From Micromonospora sp. WMMD961 (lineage in GTDB: Bacteria > Actinomycetota > Actinomycetes > Mycobacteriales > Micromonosporaceae), in assembly GCF_029626145.1 (NCBI RefSeq), contig NZ_JARUBJ010000002.1, positions 4,065,501 through 4,129,500 of the forward strand: a stretch of DNA of 64,000 bases, in the 5' to 3' direction. This document shows positions 51,293 to 59,503 of this stretch, in pieces. Both the position numbers and the translations under genes were made by a program. The notes below the pieces were generated by a model. The model saw only the letters and a program-made list of their open reading frames with translations, ran no database searches and was not told the DNA's origin. Each line of letters opens with the position of its first letter. Position 1 is the first letter of the stretch.

Positions 51293-51792
51293 CAGTTGCC
51301 CAACCCGTCGGCGAGCGCGCCGACTCCGATGCTGGCCACGTCGAGCAGCTTGCCGAGCAGGCTGGGACGGGGCACGTGGACGAGGGTGATGGTGGTGTCC
51401 AGGACGTCACGGCGGGCGGCGGAGGCGTTGAAGGTCAACGACTGCACCTGCATGTCGGTGCGAATGGTCATCGAGGTGACCAGGATCAGCCCGCCGAACT
51501 TCCCCCCGGAGTACGCCGCGAGGGCGGTGCCGCGTTTGCTCGCCTCGGCCATCGTCTCCAGGGCGAACTTCCAGGCGTAGCGTTCCGCGCCGACGAGCAC
51601 CCCGGTCAGCGTGATGGTGTCGTCGTGGGTGGCCACGATGGCCTTGTGGGCGGTGGACCCGATCGGGGGCAGGTGGTACGTCTGCGCGAGGGAGATGGCG
51701 GTGACCGCCCACAGTGGGATGGGCAGCACCCCGTCGCTGATGATCGCCGACGGCACCGTGCCGTACCGCATGAAGCTGCTGGTGATGGCCAT
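51292..51792 (-). CDS. CIS-2 tube-initiator-like small protein, unrecognised
   Basis: 166 residues. Beta strands with a central SKRGTALAAYSGGKFGGLIL and a C-terminal strand/helix (DTTITLVHVPRP, LLDVASIGVGALADGLGN) recall tail-tube-initiator or hub-adjacent proteins of contractile tails, without a firm family match. It is only 2 nt after the candidate nuclease gene and overlaps the 221-residue gene by one base. An assembly or structural role between tube and hub is likely. Confidence 0.68.
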   Translation of the reverse strand: MAITSSFMRYGTVPSAIISDGVLPIPLWAVTAISLAQTYHLPPIGSTAHKAIVATHDDTITLTGVLVGAERYAWKFALETMAEASKRGTALAAYSGGKFGGLILVTSMTIRTDMQVQSLTFNASAARRDVLDTTITLVHVPRPSLLGKLLDVASIGVGALADGLGN

Positions 51793-51794
51793 GC

Positions 51795-53264
51795 TCAGCG
51801 CCCTCCGGTGGGTGGCAGCGGCACCGGCGTACCGGTGGGTTCGACGGCCAGGCCCAGGTCGCGCAGGGCCTGGGTGATCTCGCGGACCTCGCCGGCGGCG
51901 CTGGTGACGCGCAGCCGCAGCCGCCGCTCTTCGAGCGCCCGACTGATCCGGGCGGGCCGGGTGGACGCGGAACCGCGCCGGTTGATCCGGTCGATCTCGG
52001 CGGCGGCGTCCTCCATCCGGGAGATCGCGTCGAGGATCCGCGGGTCGGGGGTGAAACCGGGGTCGTCACGGTGCAGCCGGGCGATGGCGTCGCGGAAGTC
52101 GGCGGCGTCGCGGCGCAGGTTGGTGGCCAGGTTCTCGGTGAGTGCGCTGACTCCGCTGACGCTCGTCGCGCGGTGCGATTTGTCGTCGAGCAGCCACACC
52201 CAGCCGTCGTGGCCGATGCCGACCAGGTCGGTGCCGGCGACCTTGACGTTGGCGTCCGGTCCCTTGAGGAACAGCTCGATGCTGCTCAGCGAGAACGCGG
52301 CGCTGTACTCGCCGAGCACGCCGCGGCCGTAGGTGACCATCTCGTGGCGCAGGTACGCGCGGAAGCCGGGGCCGTCGTCGGCGCGGCCGCCCCGCTCCCG
52401 GAAGCGCCGCCACAGGGTGGCCAGCGCCTCCGGGTTGTGCGCGGCGAGCTGCTGGGTGAGCCACACGTCGCCGCTGGCCACCACCGCCCGCAGCTCCGGG
52501 TCGGCGATGCGGGCCAGGACCTCGGCCAACCGCACCTCGTTCATCTGCAGGCCCCGCGAGCGGGCCCGGCCGAGATCGTCGACGGCGGCGCGCAGCCGGG
52601 CCAGCTCGTCGGGGGTGAGCCGGCCGCCGAGCCGGGTCTCCAGGTCCGCGACGGCGGCCCGCTTACCGCTCTCGGTCTCGCTGGCCACCGCCCGCCACAG
52701 CGCCTGCGGCTCCAGCTCGGCGGCGCGGCGCAGGGCAGCCTGCCGGTCCGCCGGCATGGCCCGGAACGCATCGCCCACCGCGGCTGCCGGCTCGCTGTGC
52801 CGACCGCCGCCGGCCTCGAAGTCCCGCAGCAACGACTCGGCGTACGCGGCGGCGTCGTCGGCAAGCCGCAGCGGCGCGTCACCCACGATCCCGTCGCGCG
52901 GTCGGCTCAGCTCACGCATCTCCGTTCGGAGTTGGTCGAAGTACTCCCCCAACGCGGACACCGGTGTGCCCTCGGGCAGGGCGCGGCCCTCAAGGACGTG
53001 GTCCAGGATCGCGGCGATGTTCTCCCGCAGCACGGCGATGCGTTCCAGCCGGCTCACCGCGTTGCCCAGATGCAGGTCGCCGACGTCGTCGACGATGCGG
53101 CGGATGAGGTGCTCCAGCAGCCGTCGGGACCGCACCTCGCCGCCCTCGCTGTGCCCGGCCACGGTACGCAGGAAACGGCGCAGCCGCGGGTTGGCGTCGG
53201 CGGCGGCGTGCACCGCCGCGGAGTCCAGGAAGCGACCGGCGCGGAACCGGCGCGGCGGCGTCAT
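51795..53264 (-). CDS. CIS-2 protein with PD-(D/E)xK-like nuclease domain (candidate cargo)
   Basis: 489 residues from ATG 53264 (ATGA overlap with the 1073-residue gene). The N-terminal two thirds are alpha-helical. The C-terminal part carries a nuclease-like core: E in GEYSAAF, D346 in GTDLVGIGHDGWVW, then D360-x-K362 in LLDDKSHRA. That gives the E...D...(D/E)xK order of restriction-endonuclease-fold toxins. There is no signal peptide or transmembrane helix. Its place inside the structural operon, between tape-measure slot and tube/hub genes, suggests an effector loaded in the particle. No immunity gene is recognised beside it. The nuclease call is inferred from motif and order, not tested. 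Confidence 0.6.
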   Translation of the reverse strand: MTPPRRFRAGRFLDSAAVHAAADANPRLRRFLRTVAGHSEGGEVRSRRLLEHLIRRIVDDVGDLHLGNAVSRLERIAVLRENIAAILDHVLEGRALPEGTPVSALGEYFDQLRTEMRELSRPRDGIVGDAPLRLADDAAAYAESLLRDFEAGGGRHSEPAAAVGDAFRAMPADRQAALRRAAELEPQALWRAVASETESGKRAAVADLETRLGGRLTPDELARLRAAVDDLGRARSRGLQMNEVRLAEVLARIADPELRAVVASGDVWLTQQLAAHNPEALATLWRRFRERGGRADDGPGFRAYLRHEMVTYGRGVLGEYSAAFSLSSIELFLKGPDANVKVAGTDLVGIGHDGWVWLLDDKSHRATSVSGVSALTENLATNLRRDAADFRDAIARLHRDDPGFTPDPRILDAISRMEDAAAEIDRINRRGSASTRPARISRALEERRLRLRVTSAAGEVREITQALRDLGLAVEPTGTPVPLPPTGGR

Positions 53265-56200
53265 GGCCGCACCACCGGCACGCCCGGGTCGGACGCGGTC
53301 GTGTGCGGCGAGTCGAGCACCATGAGGATGAACCGGGCGCCCTCCGGGCCGCCGACCGCGCCGCTGAGCATCGCCCCGCGCTCCACGTAGGCCAGGATCG
53401 GCTCCATCAGCTTCTGCACGACCCGTTCCAGCACCTCGTTGAGCAGGATCTCGGTCAGAAACGCCTCCAGCAGGTCCCGGGAGGCGGCCTCGATGATCTG
53501 CCGGGTGACCCGGCGCACCACGTACCGCCGGGCGGCGCGCAGCCCGGCGCGGACGCCGAAGCGCAGGGCGACCCGGCCGCCGCGCACCGCCGCGCCGCCG
53601 ATGGTGCCGGCCTCCGGTATCAGCGACAGGGCCAGCCCGAGGTACGCGGCGAACAGCTCCACCTCGACCTCGGTGCGGGTGAGCACCAGCTCCGGGTCGA
53701 GCATGGACGCGTAGAGGCGGGCGCGCTGGTGGGCGTGCGCCACGTCGACGGCGGCGACGGCCACCCCGACCACGAAGCCCAGCGGCGGGCAGAGCACCGA
53801 CAGCGCGATGATCCCCACCATCATGCCGAACGCGCTCAGCGCCTCTCGGCCCAGCTCGGTGCTGAACAGGTCGTCGACCCCGGTGGCGTAGTAGAGGTTG
53901 CCGCCGAAGAACTCGCCGATCTGCTGGTGGGTGACCAGGTGGATGCCCTGCAGCGCGTAGCGTCCGCCGGGGATGGTGGCCGACGGGATGTGCTCGCTGA
54001 TCCGGCTGGAGCGGAAGGCGAATGGGGCGTCGGTACGGGCGCGGCCGAGCATCTCGGTGTTGTTGCGCTGCATCTCGTGCAGCACGCGCCACAGCTCGTC
54101 GCGGATGGCGGACCGGTTGCCGGCGAAGCGGGCCAGCACGTCGGGCACGTCGGTGATCTGCTTGACCAGCGGGTCGATGCCCTCGGCCTCGCCGCGTTGG
54201 ATGACCAGCGCCTGTTCGATCTCGGCGAGGGTCCACAGCACCGCGTGCGAGTCGCGGATCCGGGTGGTGCCGTCCCGTTCGACGATCTCGCCGGCCGCCC
54301 CGGGGCTGGTCAGGGCGGCCTCGGCGGCGAGGAACGCGCTGGAGATGGCGCGGGCGGCCCCGTACCAGGCGGTGGACGGGTTGGCCATGCTCAGCGTGGC
54401 GACGGTGCCGTCGCCCAGGTCGGTGTGCGCCTGCGTCCACCGGGCGGCCTCGTGCCGGCGCAACCGCTCCCGCAACCCCTGCAACTCGGCGTAGTCGGTG
54501 AGCTGGGAGACGATCAACCGCTCGAAGATCGGCGCGTACCTGTCGAAGTTGGCGATCCGCGCGTCGATGCCGGTGCGCGAGCTGAGCAGCAGTTGCACGA
54601 GCATGGCCTGGCTGCCGACGACGAAGAGCTGCCCGACCGCGCCCTTCACGGCCGGGCTGAACGCCTGGAGGAAGTGCAGGTTCCAGGAGGCGGACGTGTC
54701 GATCCAGCCGCCCTGGATCCGGGCGAAGTGCTCGGGCTGGCGGTAGCGGCCCATCACGAGTTGGGCGAGGCGATCCAGGCGGGGCAGCACACCGGCGAGG
54801 TGGCGCAGGAACTGCACGGCCGGCGAGGCGACCGGCCGGAAGTCCAGCGGGCCGAGCCCGCCGGAGCCTTCCGGCACCGGACGGGTGAACGCCTCCCGCT
54901 CGGCCGAGCCGACCAGCAGGCTGATCGCCGCGGCCCGACCGCGCAGCATGGCGGCGGCCTGGAGGCAGAAGTTCGCCGGGTAACGGCACGGCTCGCCCAT
55001 CTGCAGCCGGAACGCGATGTCGTCCATCAGCTGGCGCAGCTCGTCGCCGTCCGGGCCGAGGGCGGCCAGCTCCGGTTCGCCGTTGAAGGGGGCGCAGGCC
55101 CGCATCTCGGAGTGTTCGCCGGTGACGGCGGGGAACCGGCGACCCTCGGTGCCGGATGGGGCGCTGGGGCTGCTCGGGTCGAAGACGAACCCACCCCGCC
55201 GGGCACCGCCGGTGCCGTCCCCGCCGCTGCCACCGGCACCCCCGCCGGGCCCGGTGCCGGTGCCGAGGCCACCGGTGCCGGTGCCGTCGGGTCCGCTGCC
55301 GCCGCCGGATCCGCTGCCCACACCGGATCCGCCTGCACCCGCCCCTGAACCGGTGCCGTCGCCGGTGCCGCCGCCGGGCGGTGCGTTCGGGTCCGGCGGA
55401 GCGGCCGGGCGCTGTTCGACGGTGATGGGCAGCAGGTTCGCCGTGCCGGTCCAGTGCAGCGTGGCGTCGGTCTCCTCGGTGCCCACCAGCAGCAGGGAGA
55501 CCCCACCGATGCTGATCACCACGAGGCAGGTCGGCACCGCACCGCCCACCGAGGCGAGGATCGCGTCGACCCGCCGGGTCACCTCGGCGTCGACGGCCCG
55601 CTCGATCTGCGCCTGGTACTCGTCCACACTGGTGGTCTCGCCACGCGGCTGGGCGGTCCGCAACCGCTGCCGGATGTCGGCGCTCAGCTCCTCGTCCACC
55701 ATCGCCACCAGGGCACTGCGGTCGGCCACCGGCCGCCGCTGCACCGTGCCGGGCTGCGGGCTGGGCACCCGCTCCTCCACCTCGAAGTGCGGCTGCGGGG
55801 TGGCCCGGAACACCGTCTCGCCGAACCGCTCGAAGGTGAGCACCGACAGCGGAGTGGTGGTCACCATGACCACCCAGACCGGGCGTCCGTCGGAGCCGAC
55901 CACCCGGGCGATCACACCCTGCGGGGTGCCCGACGGCAGACCCCCGTGCTGGCGTACCGCCTCGCGGGCCAGCTCGACGAAGTGGCTGGCCAGGTACGTG
56001 ACCGGGCGCAGCAGCCACTGGTAGGTCACCGGCGGCGGGTCGTCGCCGTCCACCGGCACCTCGGCGGCGTCGCCACCGTCGTCGTAGGACGGCACCCGGT
56101 AGACGGCCAGCAGGTGACGCATCCGCTGCGGGTCGAACACCTCGGCCGGCGGCCGGCTCAGCGGCGCGGCCACGCCGGCGGGCAGCACCGGGTCCAGCCG

Positions 56201-56482
56201 CGCCGCAGTGATCACCTCGTCGATGCGCCGGCGCAGCCGGGCCTCGAAGGCCCGCCGGTCGTCCGGGGACACCCGCTCGCCGCCCGCGCCGGTCCAGCGG
56301 AACTCCGGCGAGTTGGGGCGTACCTCCAGATAGCCGCCGCGGGGTGCGACCACCTCGCGGCGGGAGCGTTCCAACGCGCGGGCCAGGGCCGCGCCGAGCG
56401 CGTCGGTCACCGCCTCCGGCCGCTCCGTCACCGACCGGGCGTCCAGCCGGATCCGCACCGGCACGTGCACCGAGATGGCCAC
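53261..56482 (-). CDS. CIS-2 large protein in the tape-measure position
   Basis: 1073 residues. The N-terminal region (about 1-110) has ALGAALARALERSRREV and YLEVRPNSPEFRWTGAGGER. Residues about 364-432 are a Gly/Ser/Thr-rich flexible linker. The region after it has a Cys-containing segment and long helices. A strongly hydrophobic stretch lies at about 884-912 (MMVGIIALSVLCPPLGFVVG), followed by amphipathic helices to the end. Large size, linker and hydrophobic C-terminus, after the small post-tube gene, fit a tape measure, or a membrane-active effector occupying that slot. No clear enzyme motif is seen. It overlaps the nuclease-like gene by 4 nt. Confidence 0.7.
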   Translation of the reverse strand: MAISVHVPVRIRLDARSVTERPEAVTDALGAALARALERSRREVVAPRGGYLEVRPNSPEFRWTGAGGERVSPDDRRAFEARLRRRIDEVITAARLDPVLPAGVAAPLSRPPAEVFDPQRMRHLLAVYRVPSYDDGGDAAEVPVDGDDPPPVTYQWLLRPVTYLASHFVELAREAVRQHGGLPSGTPQGVIARVVGSDGRPVWVVMVTTTPLSVLTFERFGETVFRATPQPHFEVEERVPSPQPGTVQRRPVADRSALVAMVDEELSADIRQRLRTAQPRGETTSVDEYQAQIERAVDAEVTRRVDAILASVGGAVPTCLVVISIGGVSLLLVGTEETDATLHWTGTANLLPITVEQRPAAPPDPNAPPGGGTGDGTGSGAGAGGSGVGSGSGGGSGPDGTGTGGLGTGTGPGGGAGGSGGDGTGGARRGGFVFDPSSPSAPSGTEGRRFPAVTGEHSEMRACAPFNGEPELAALGPDGDELRQLMDDIAFRLQMGEPCRYPANFCLQAAAMLRGRAAAISLLVGSAEREAFTRPVPEGSGGLGPLDFRPVASPAVQFLRHLAGVLPRLDRLAQLVMGRYRQPEHFARIQGGWIDTSASWNLHFLQAFSPAVKGAVGQLFVVGSQAMLVQLLLSSRTGIDARIANFDRYAPIFERLIVSQLTDYAELQGLRERLRRHEAARWTQAHTDLGDGTVATLSMANPSTAWYGAARAISSAFLAAEAALTSPGAAGEIVERDGTTRIRDSHAVLWTLAEIEQALVIQRGEAEGIDPLVKQITDVPDVLARFAGNRSAIRDELWRVLHEMQRNNTEMLGRARTDAPFAFRSSRISEHIPSATIPGGRYALQGIHLVTHQQIGEFFGGNLYYATGVDDLFSTELGREALSAFGMMVGIIALSVLCPPLGFVVGVAVAAVDVAHAHQRARLYASMLDPELVLTRTEVEVELFAAYLGLALSLIPEAGTIGGAAVRGGRVALRFGVRAGLRAARRYVVRRVTRQIIEAASRDLLEAFLTEILLNEVLERVVQKLMEPILAYVERGAMLSGAVGGPEGARFILMVLDSPHTTASDPGVPVVRP

Positions 56483-56484
56483 CG

Positions 56485-56739
56485 TCAGAACCGCCCGTCC
56501 AGGTGCTCGGCGAGGCGGGCCAACGCGAGGTCGGCGAGCGCGTCGGCGTCGACGGCGTCGCCGGCCGCGACCACCTCGATCTCCACCGGGAAGTGGTACG
56601 CGATGACCGCGCGATCGTCCTCGGCGACCTGCTCGGCCTCCGCCTCGCTGCCGGCCGCCGGCAGCACCAGCTCACCCGCGTGCACCAGGGCCAGCCCGGT
56701 ACGGGTGACCCGGGCGGCACGGCCAGCACCGGTCGCCAT
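56485..56739 (-). CDS. CIS-2 small protein after the tube (tape-measure-chaperone position)
   Basis: 84 residues from ATG 56739, with a perfect GGAGGT ribosome site. The sequence starts RVTRTGLALVHAGELVLPAA and is acidic afterwards (EAEAEQVAEDD), ending in a short helix. No family is recognised. In Mu/P2-like tails a small chaperone gene follows the tube gene and precedes the tape measure; this gene fills that slot, separated from the tube gene by 29 nt. Confidence 0.72.
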   Translation of the reverse strand: MATGAGRAARVTRTGLALVHAGELVLPAAGSEAEAEQVAEDDRAVIAYHFPVEIEVVAAGDAVDADALADLALARLAEHLDGRF

Positions 56740-56768
56740 TTCGCTACCTCCGGTTGATCCTCGTCGGG

Positions 56769-57197
56769 TTACGGCAGGACGGACTGGTCGCCGGTCTTCG
56801 GGTCGACGGTGGCGGCGAGGCTGAAGCCGCTGAAGGTGGCCGCGGGAGCGCCGGAGATGGTGGCGGTGGTCGGGGTGGCGCTGGTGATCAGGCAGTCGCG
56901 CAGCACGAAGGACGAGAACGACCAGTCGTCGCCGGTGTGCTCCAGCAGCGCGATGTCGAACAGCTCCCCGTCCAGGGCCAGCTTGGTGAGCCGACCGGCG
57001 ACGTCCCCGATCGCCTTGACGGTCATGGTGAAGTTCATCGAGACCGGCGCGTGGATGGCGCCCATGTGGGTCACCTCGCACGAGTGCAGCGCCTCGACGT
57101 TGAGCGAGAAGGACGGGCTGAACGAGTCGATCGGGCTGATCAGCACCGTCTCGGTGCCCTTGGTGTACTGCACCGCGAGGCGGGTCTTCCACTCCAT
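56769..57197 (-). CDS. CIS-2 tail tube protein
   Basis: 142 residues. Position (directly after the sheath), length and beta-rich composition (VEALHSCEVTHMGAIHAPVS, NFTMTVKAIGDVAGRLTKLA) fit the inner tube subunit. The N-terminus, WKTRLAVQYTKGTETVLISP, differs from the CIS-1 tube. It starts 17 nt after the sheath stop. Confidence 0.82.
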   Translation of the reverse strand: MEWKTRLAVQYTKGTETVLISPIDSFSPSFSLNVEALHSCEVTHMGAIHAPVSMNFTMTVKAIGDVAGRLTKLALDGELFDIALLEHTGDDWSFSSFVLRDCLITSATPTTATISGAPAATFSGFSLAATVDPKTGDQSVLP

Positions 57198-57214
57198 GGT
57201 CTGGTTCCTCCGGG

Positions 57215-58384
57215 TCAGAACTTGGCCACGAGCGTGACCAGCAGGCGGCTCACGGCCGGGCCGTAGGTGACGGTGACGACCAGGTCGACGGTGCGGTCGG
57301 CCCGGGCGGCGGTGACGATCGAGGTGTCGGTGGCGGTACGCGCGACCTCGGGGATGGCGAGGATGTCCAGTACCGGGATCTCGATGCGGTAGTCGTCGAT
57401 CACCGCCTGCCGCTTGAGCGGGCCGAGGATGCCGTCGACCTGGGTCTTCAGCAGCGTCATGCCCGGCTTGGTGATCCGTGCGTCACCGACCAGGCCGATC
57501 AGGCCGGCGCGCAGCATGAACTCGATCTGGTCGAGGGTGCGGACCAGGTCGACGTGCAGCAGGCTGGCGTCGGAGGTGAACAGCCGTCCGTCGGCGAAGT
57601 GCAGGCTCTCCCCGGTGATCAGGGTCGGGTCGATTATCGGCGTCAGGTTGGCCTCGGAGAGGCTCTTGATCTCGGCGGGGCTGTACTGCTTGGCCACCGG
57701 GATGGCGACTCCACGGATCTTCTTGAGCACGATGCTGTGGTGCACGGGAAGTCCGGCCACGGCGGCCATCGCGGCAGTGGCCGCGTCGCCGTCCGCGCCC
57801 CGGGCGGCGATCATCATCATCCGGCTGGTGCTGCTCTTGAGCGGGTTCGCGGTGGCGGTGATGTCCGCGACGTAGGTGGGGCTCTTCTCGGTGGCCGGGT
57901 TGACCATGGCGAACCCGATCCGCCGTTGGCCGGCCGCGGACATCGTCTCCACGTGCGCCTTGAGGGCGTGCAGTCCGGTGGGCGCGCCCGCACCGGCGGG
58001 GTTCCCGACGCTCGACTCGTTGGCCAGCGACACCATTGTCACGTCGTCGGCGGCTTCCAGACCGCCGAGCGCGGCGGCGTAGTCGTCGCCGGCGACCTTG
58101 ACCCCGTACACCTTGGCCGGGCGCGGGTCCTGCAGGAACGCCAACTCCAACGAGTTGTAGAGGGCGTTGCGGACCACGTTGCCGGCCTGCCGGCGGGCGA
58201 AGTTGGTGACCGCGTCGTCGAGGGTCTCGATCCGGACCGGCGTGTTGGCCGGCGCGGAGCCGCCGTCGGCCGTCGACGGTGCCTTGCCCACCACGGCGAT
58301 GACGCCCGGAGAGCGCTGCGCCAGCGGCGCCGGTGGTGGCACGATCCGGACCTCGATGAACGGGAATGCTGCTGTCGGTGCCAC
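57215..58384 (-). CDS. CIS-2 contractile tail sheath protein
   Basis: 389 residues from GTG 58384. The opening FPFIEVRIVPPPAPLAQRSP followed by GVIAVVGKAP is a sheath N-terminus of another subgroup than CIS-1's YVEEVPSG type. The C-terminal domain carries VDLVRTLDQIEFMLRAGLIG and the terminal strands VDLVVTVTYGPAVSRLLVTL, as in Mu-like sheaths. It forms the contractile jacket around the tube. It is 37 nt downstream of the 313-residue gene. Confidence 0.88.
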   Translation of the reverse strand: MAPTAAFPFIEVRIVPPPAPLAQRSPGVIAVVGKAPSTADGGSAPANTPVRIETLDDAVTNFARRQAGNVVRNALYNSLELAFLQDPRPAKVYGVKVAGDDYAAALGGLEAADDVTMVSLANESSVGNPAGAGAPTGLHALKAHVETMSAAGQRRIGFAMVNPATEKSPTYVADITATANPLKSSTSRMMMIAARGADGDAATAAMAAVAGLPVHHSIVLKKIRGVAIPVAKQYSPAEIKSLSEANLTPIIDPTLITGESLHFADGRLFTSDASLLHVDLVRTLDQIEFMLRAGLIGLVGDARITKPGMTLLKTQVDGILGPLKRQAVIDDYRIEIPVLDILAIPEVARTATDTSIVTAARADRTVDLVVTVTYGPAVSRLLVTLVAKF

Positions 58385-58421
58385 GGGTCCTCCCGGACGA
58401 AGTTGCTGCTGGTCTGAGTTC

Positions 58422-59363
58422 TCAGGTCGAGACGGCGGCGAGTCCGATGCCGCTGCGGGCGAGCCACTGGCCGGCCCGGGCGAACCGGGCGGCCCGCTTC
58501 TGTGCGTCGGTGCCGGTGTCGCCGCCGGGCCAGCCGTCGTCGTCGAACGTCTCGACGGGGACCACCCAGACGGCGACCACCCGGTGTCGTCGCCGGACGT
58601 CGTCCGGTGCGGGCACGTCCAGCCCCAACTCCTCGGCGCGGGCCCGCACCAGTCGGGTTTCCACCAGCAGGTCGGCCAGGGAGAAGCCCTTGTCGCGGAT
58701 CAGCACGGCGGCGGCGAACGGCAGTGGGCGCGGAGTGGGTGGGGCGGCCGACGGCGCGGCGTAGCGCAGTTTCACGGTGGCGCCGGCGGCCTGCCCGCGC
58801 ATTCGCGTCACCAGGTCACCGGCGTTCGTGGCGCCGACACCCGCGAGCAGTCGGTCCAGGTGCGCGTCGGTGAACGCGGCCGGCTGGTGCAGTCCGGCCC
58901 GCAGGCGGGTCACCAGCCGCGTCCGGCGTTCGGTCTCCAACTGCGCCGGGTCGGACGGCAACGCGCCCAGGTCGGCGATGATCTGCGGGTCCACGTCGAA
59001 GGCGGGCACCGCCACGTCGAGGTCCTCGACCCGGTCCCGGGCAGCGCTGGTGCGCACCACCAGGCTGCCCCGCCACAGCGCGTCGATCCGCAGCGCCGCA
59101 CCGCCGAGGCCGTGCAGGCGCACCCGCAGCTCCGTCCTTTCGGTGCCCGCGGAGCCCAGCCACTCCCCCTCGGCCACCGTGACGGGGGCGGCGGCGAAGC
59201 CGAGGGTCAGCTCGTCGAAGACCGCCGCGTACGGCGGCGCGACCGGCATCGCCTCGGTGTCGTACGCGGCCTCGACCAGGTGTGCCAGCGACGCCTCGTC
59301 GAAGAGCGACGCGCGGGTGCCCGGGTCGGCCAGCCGCACCAGCACCGCGTCGACGAAGTCCAC
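58422..59363 (-). CDS. CIS-2 first gene: sheath-preceding protein, unrecognised
   Basis: 313 residues from GTG 59363, preceded by GGGAGG. There is no confident family match. Segments: DFVDAVLVRLADPGTRASLF at the start, a beta-rich middle (TERTELRVRLHGLGGAALRI), and VWVVPVETFDDDGWPGGDTG near the end. The gene before the sheath in many tail loci encodes a terminator or cap protein; this is plausible here but unproven. It appears to open the CIS-2 operon; the 140-nt region upstream shows only a weak TTGACC. Confidence 0.65.
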   Translation of the reverse strand: MDFVDAVLVRLADPGTRASLFDEASLAHLVEAAYDTEAMPVAPPYAAVFDELTLGFAAAPVTVAEGEWLGSAGTERTELRVRLHGLGGAALRIDALWRGSLVVRTSAARDRVEDLDVAVPAFDVDPQIIADLGALPSDPAQLETERRTRLVTRLRAGLHQPAAFTDAHLDRLLAGVGATNAGDLVTRMRGQAAGATVKLRYAAPSAAPPTPRPLPFAAAVLIRDKGFSLADLLVETRLVRARAEELGLDVPAPDDVRRRHRVVAVWVVPVETFDDDGWPGGDTGTDAQKRAARFARAGQWLARSGIGLAAVST

Positions 59364-59503
59364 CGCACGGCCTCCCCGTTGCCCGCGCCGGTGCACAGTG
59401 CCCGGCTCCGGCACGAGGATCGCGAAGCGCCCGTCACCCGAGCGTCACCGCCACCGTCACCGCGCCCGCGTGCTGCCCCGACTGTCGGGAACTGAGCACC
59501 CGG

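Noticed and set aside
53265..56729. A single 1644-residue product joining the nuclease-like protein with upstream sequence
   Set aside because: The upstream part is antisense-like Arg/Pro/Gly-rich shadow of the 1073-residue gene; an ATGA-coupled start at 53264 is present.
11765..59363. Prophage or tailed-phage remnant as the explanation of the tail genes
   Set aside because: No terminase, portal, capsid, integrase, holin/endolysin pair or attachment sites were recognised around either locus.
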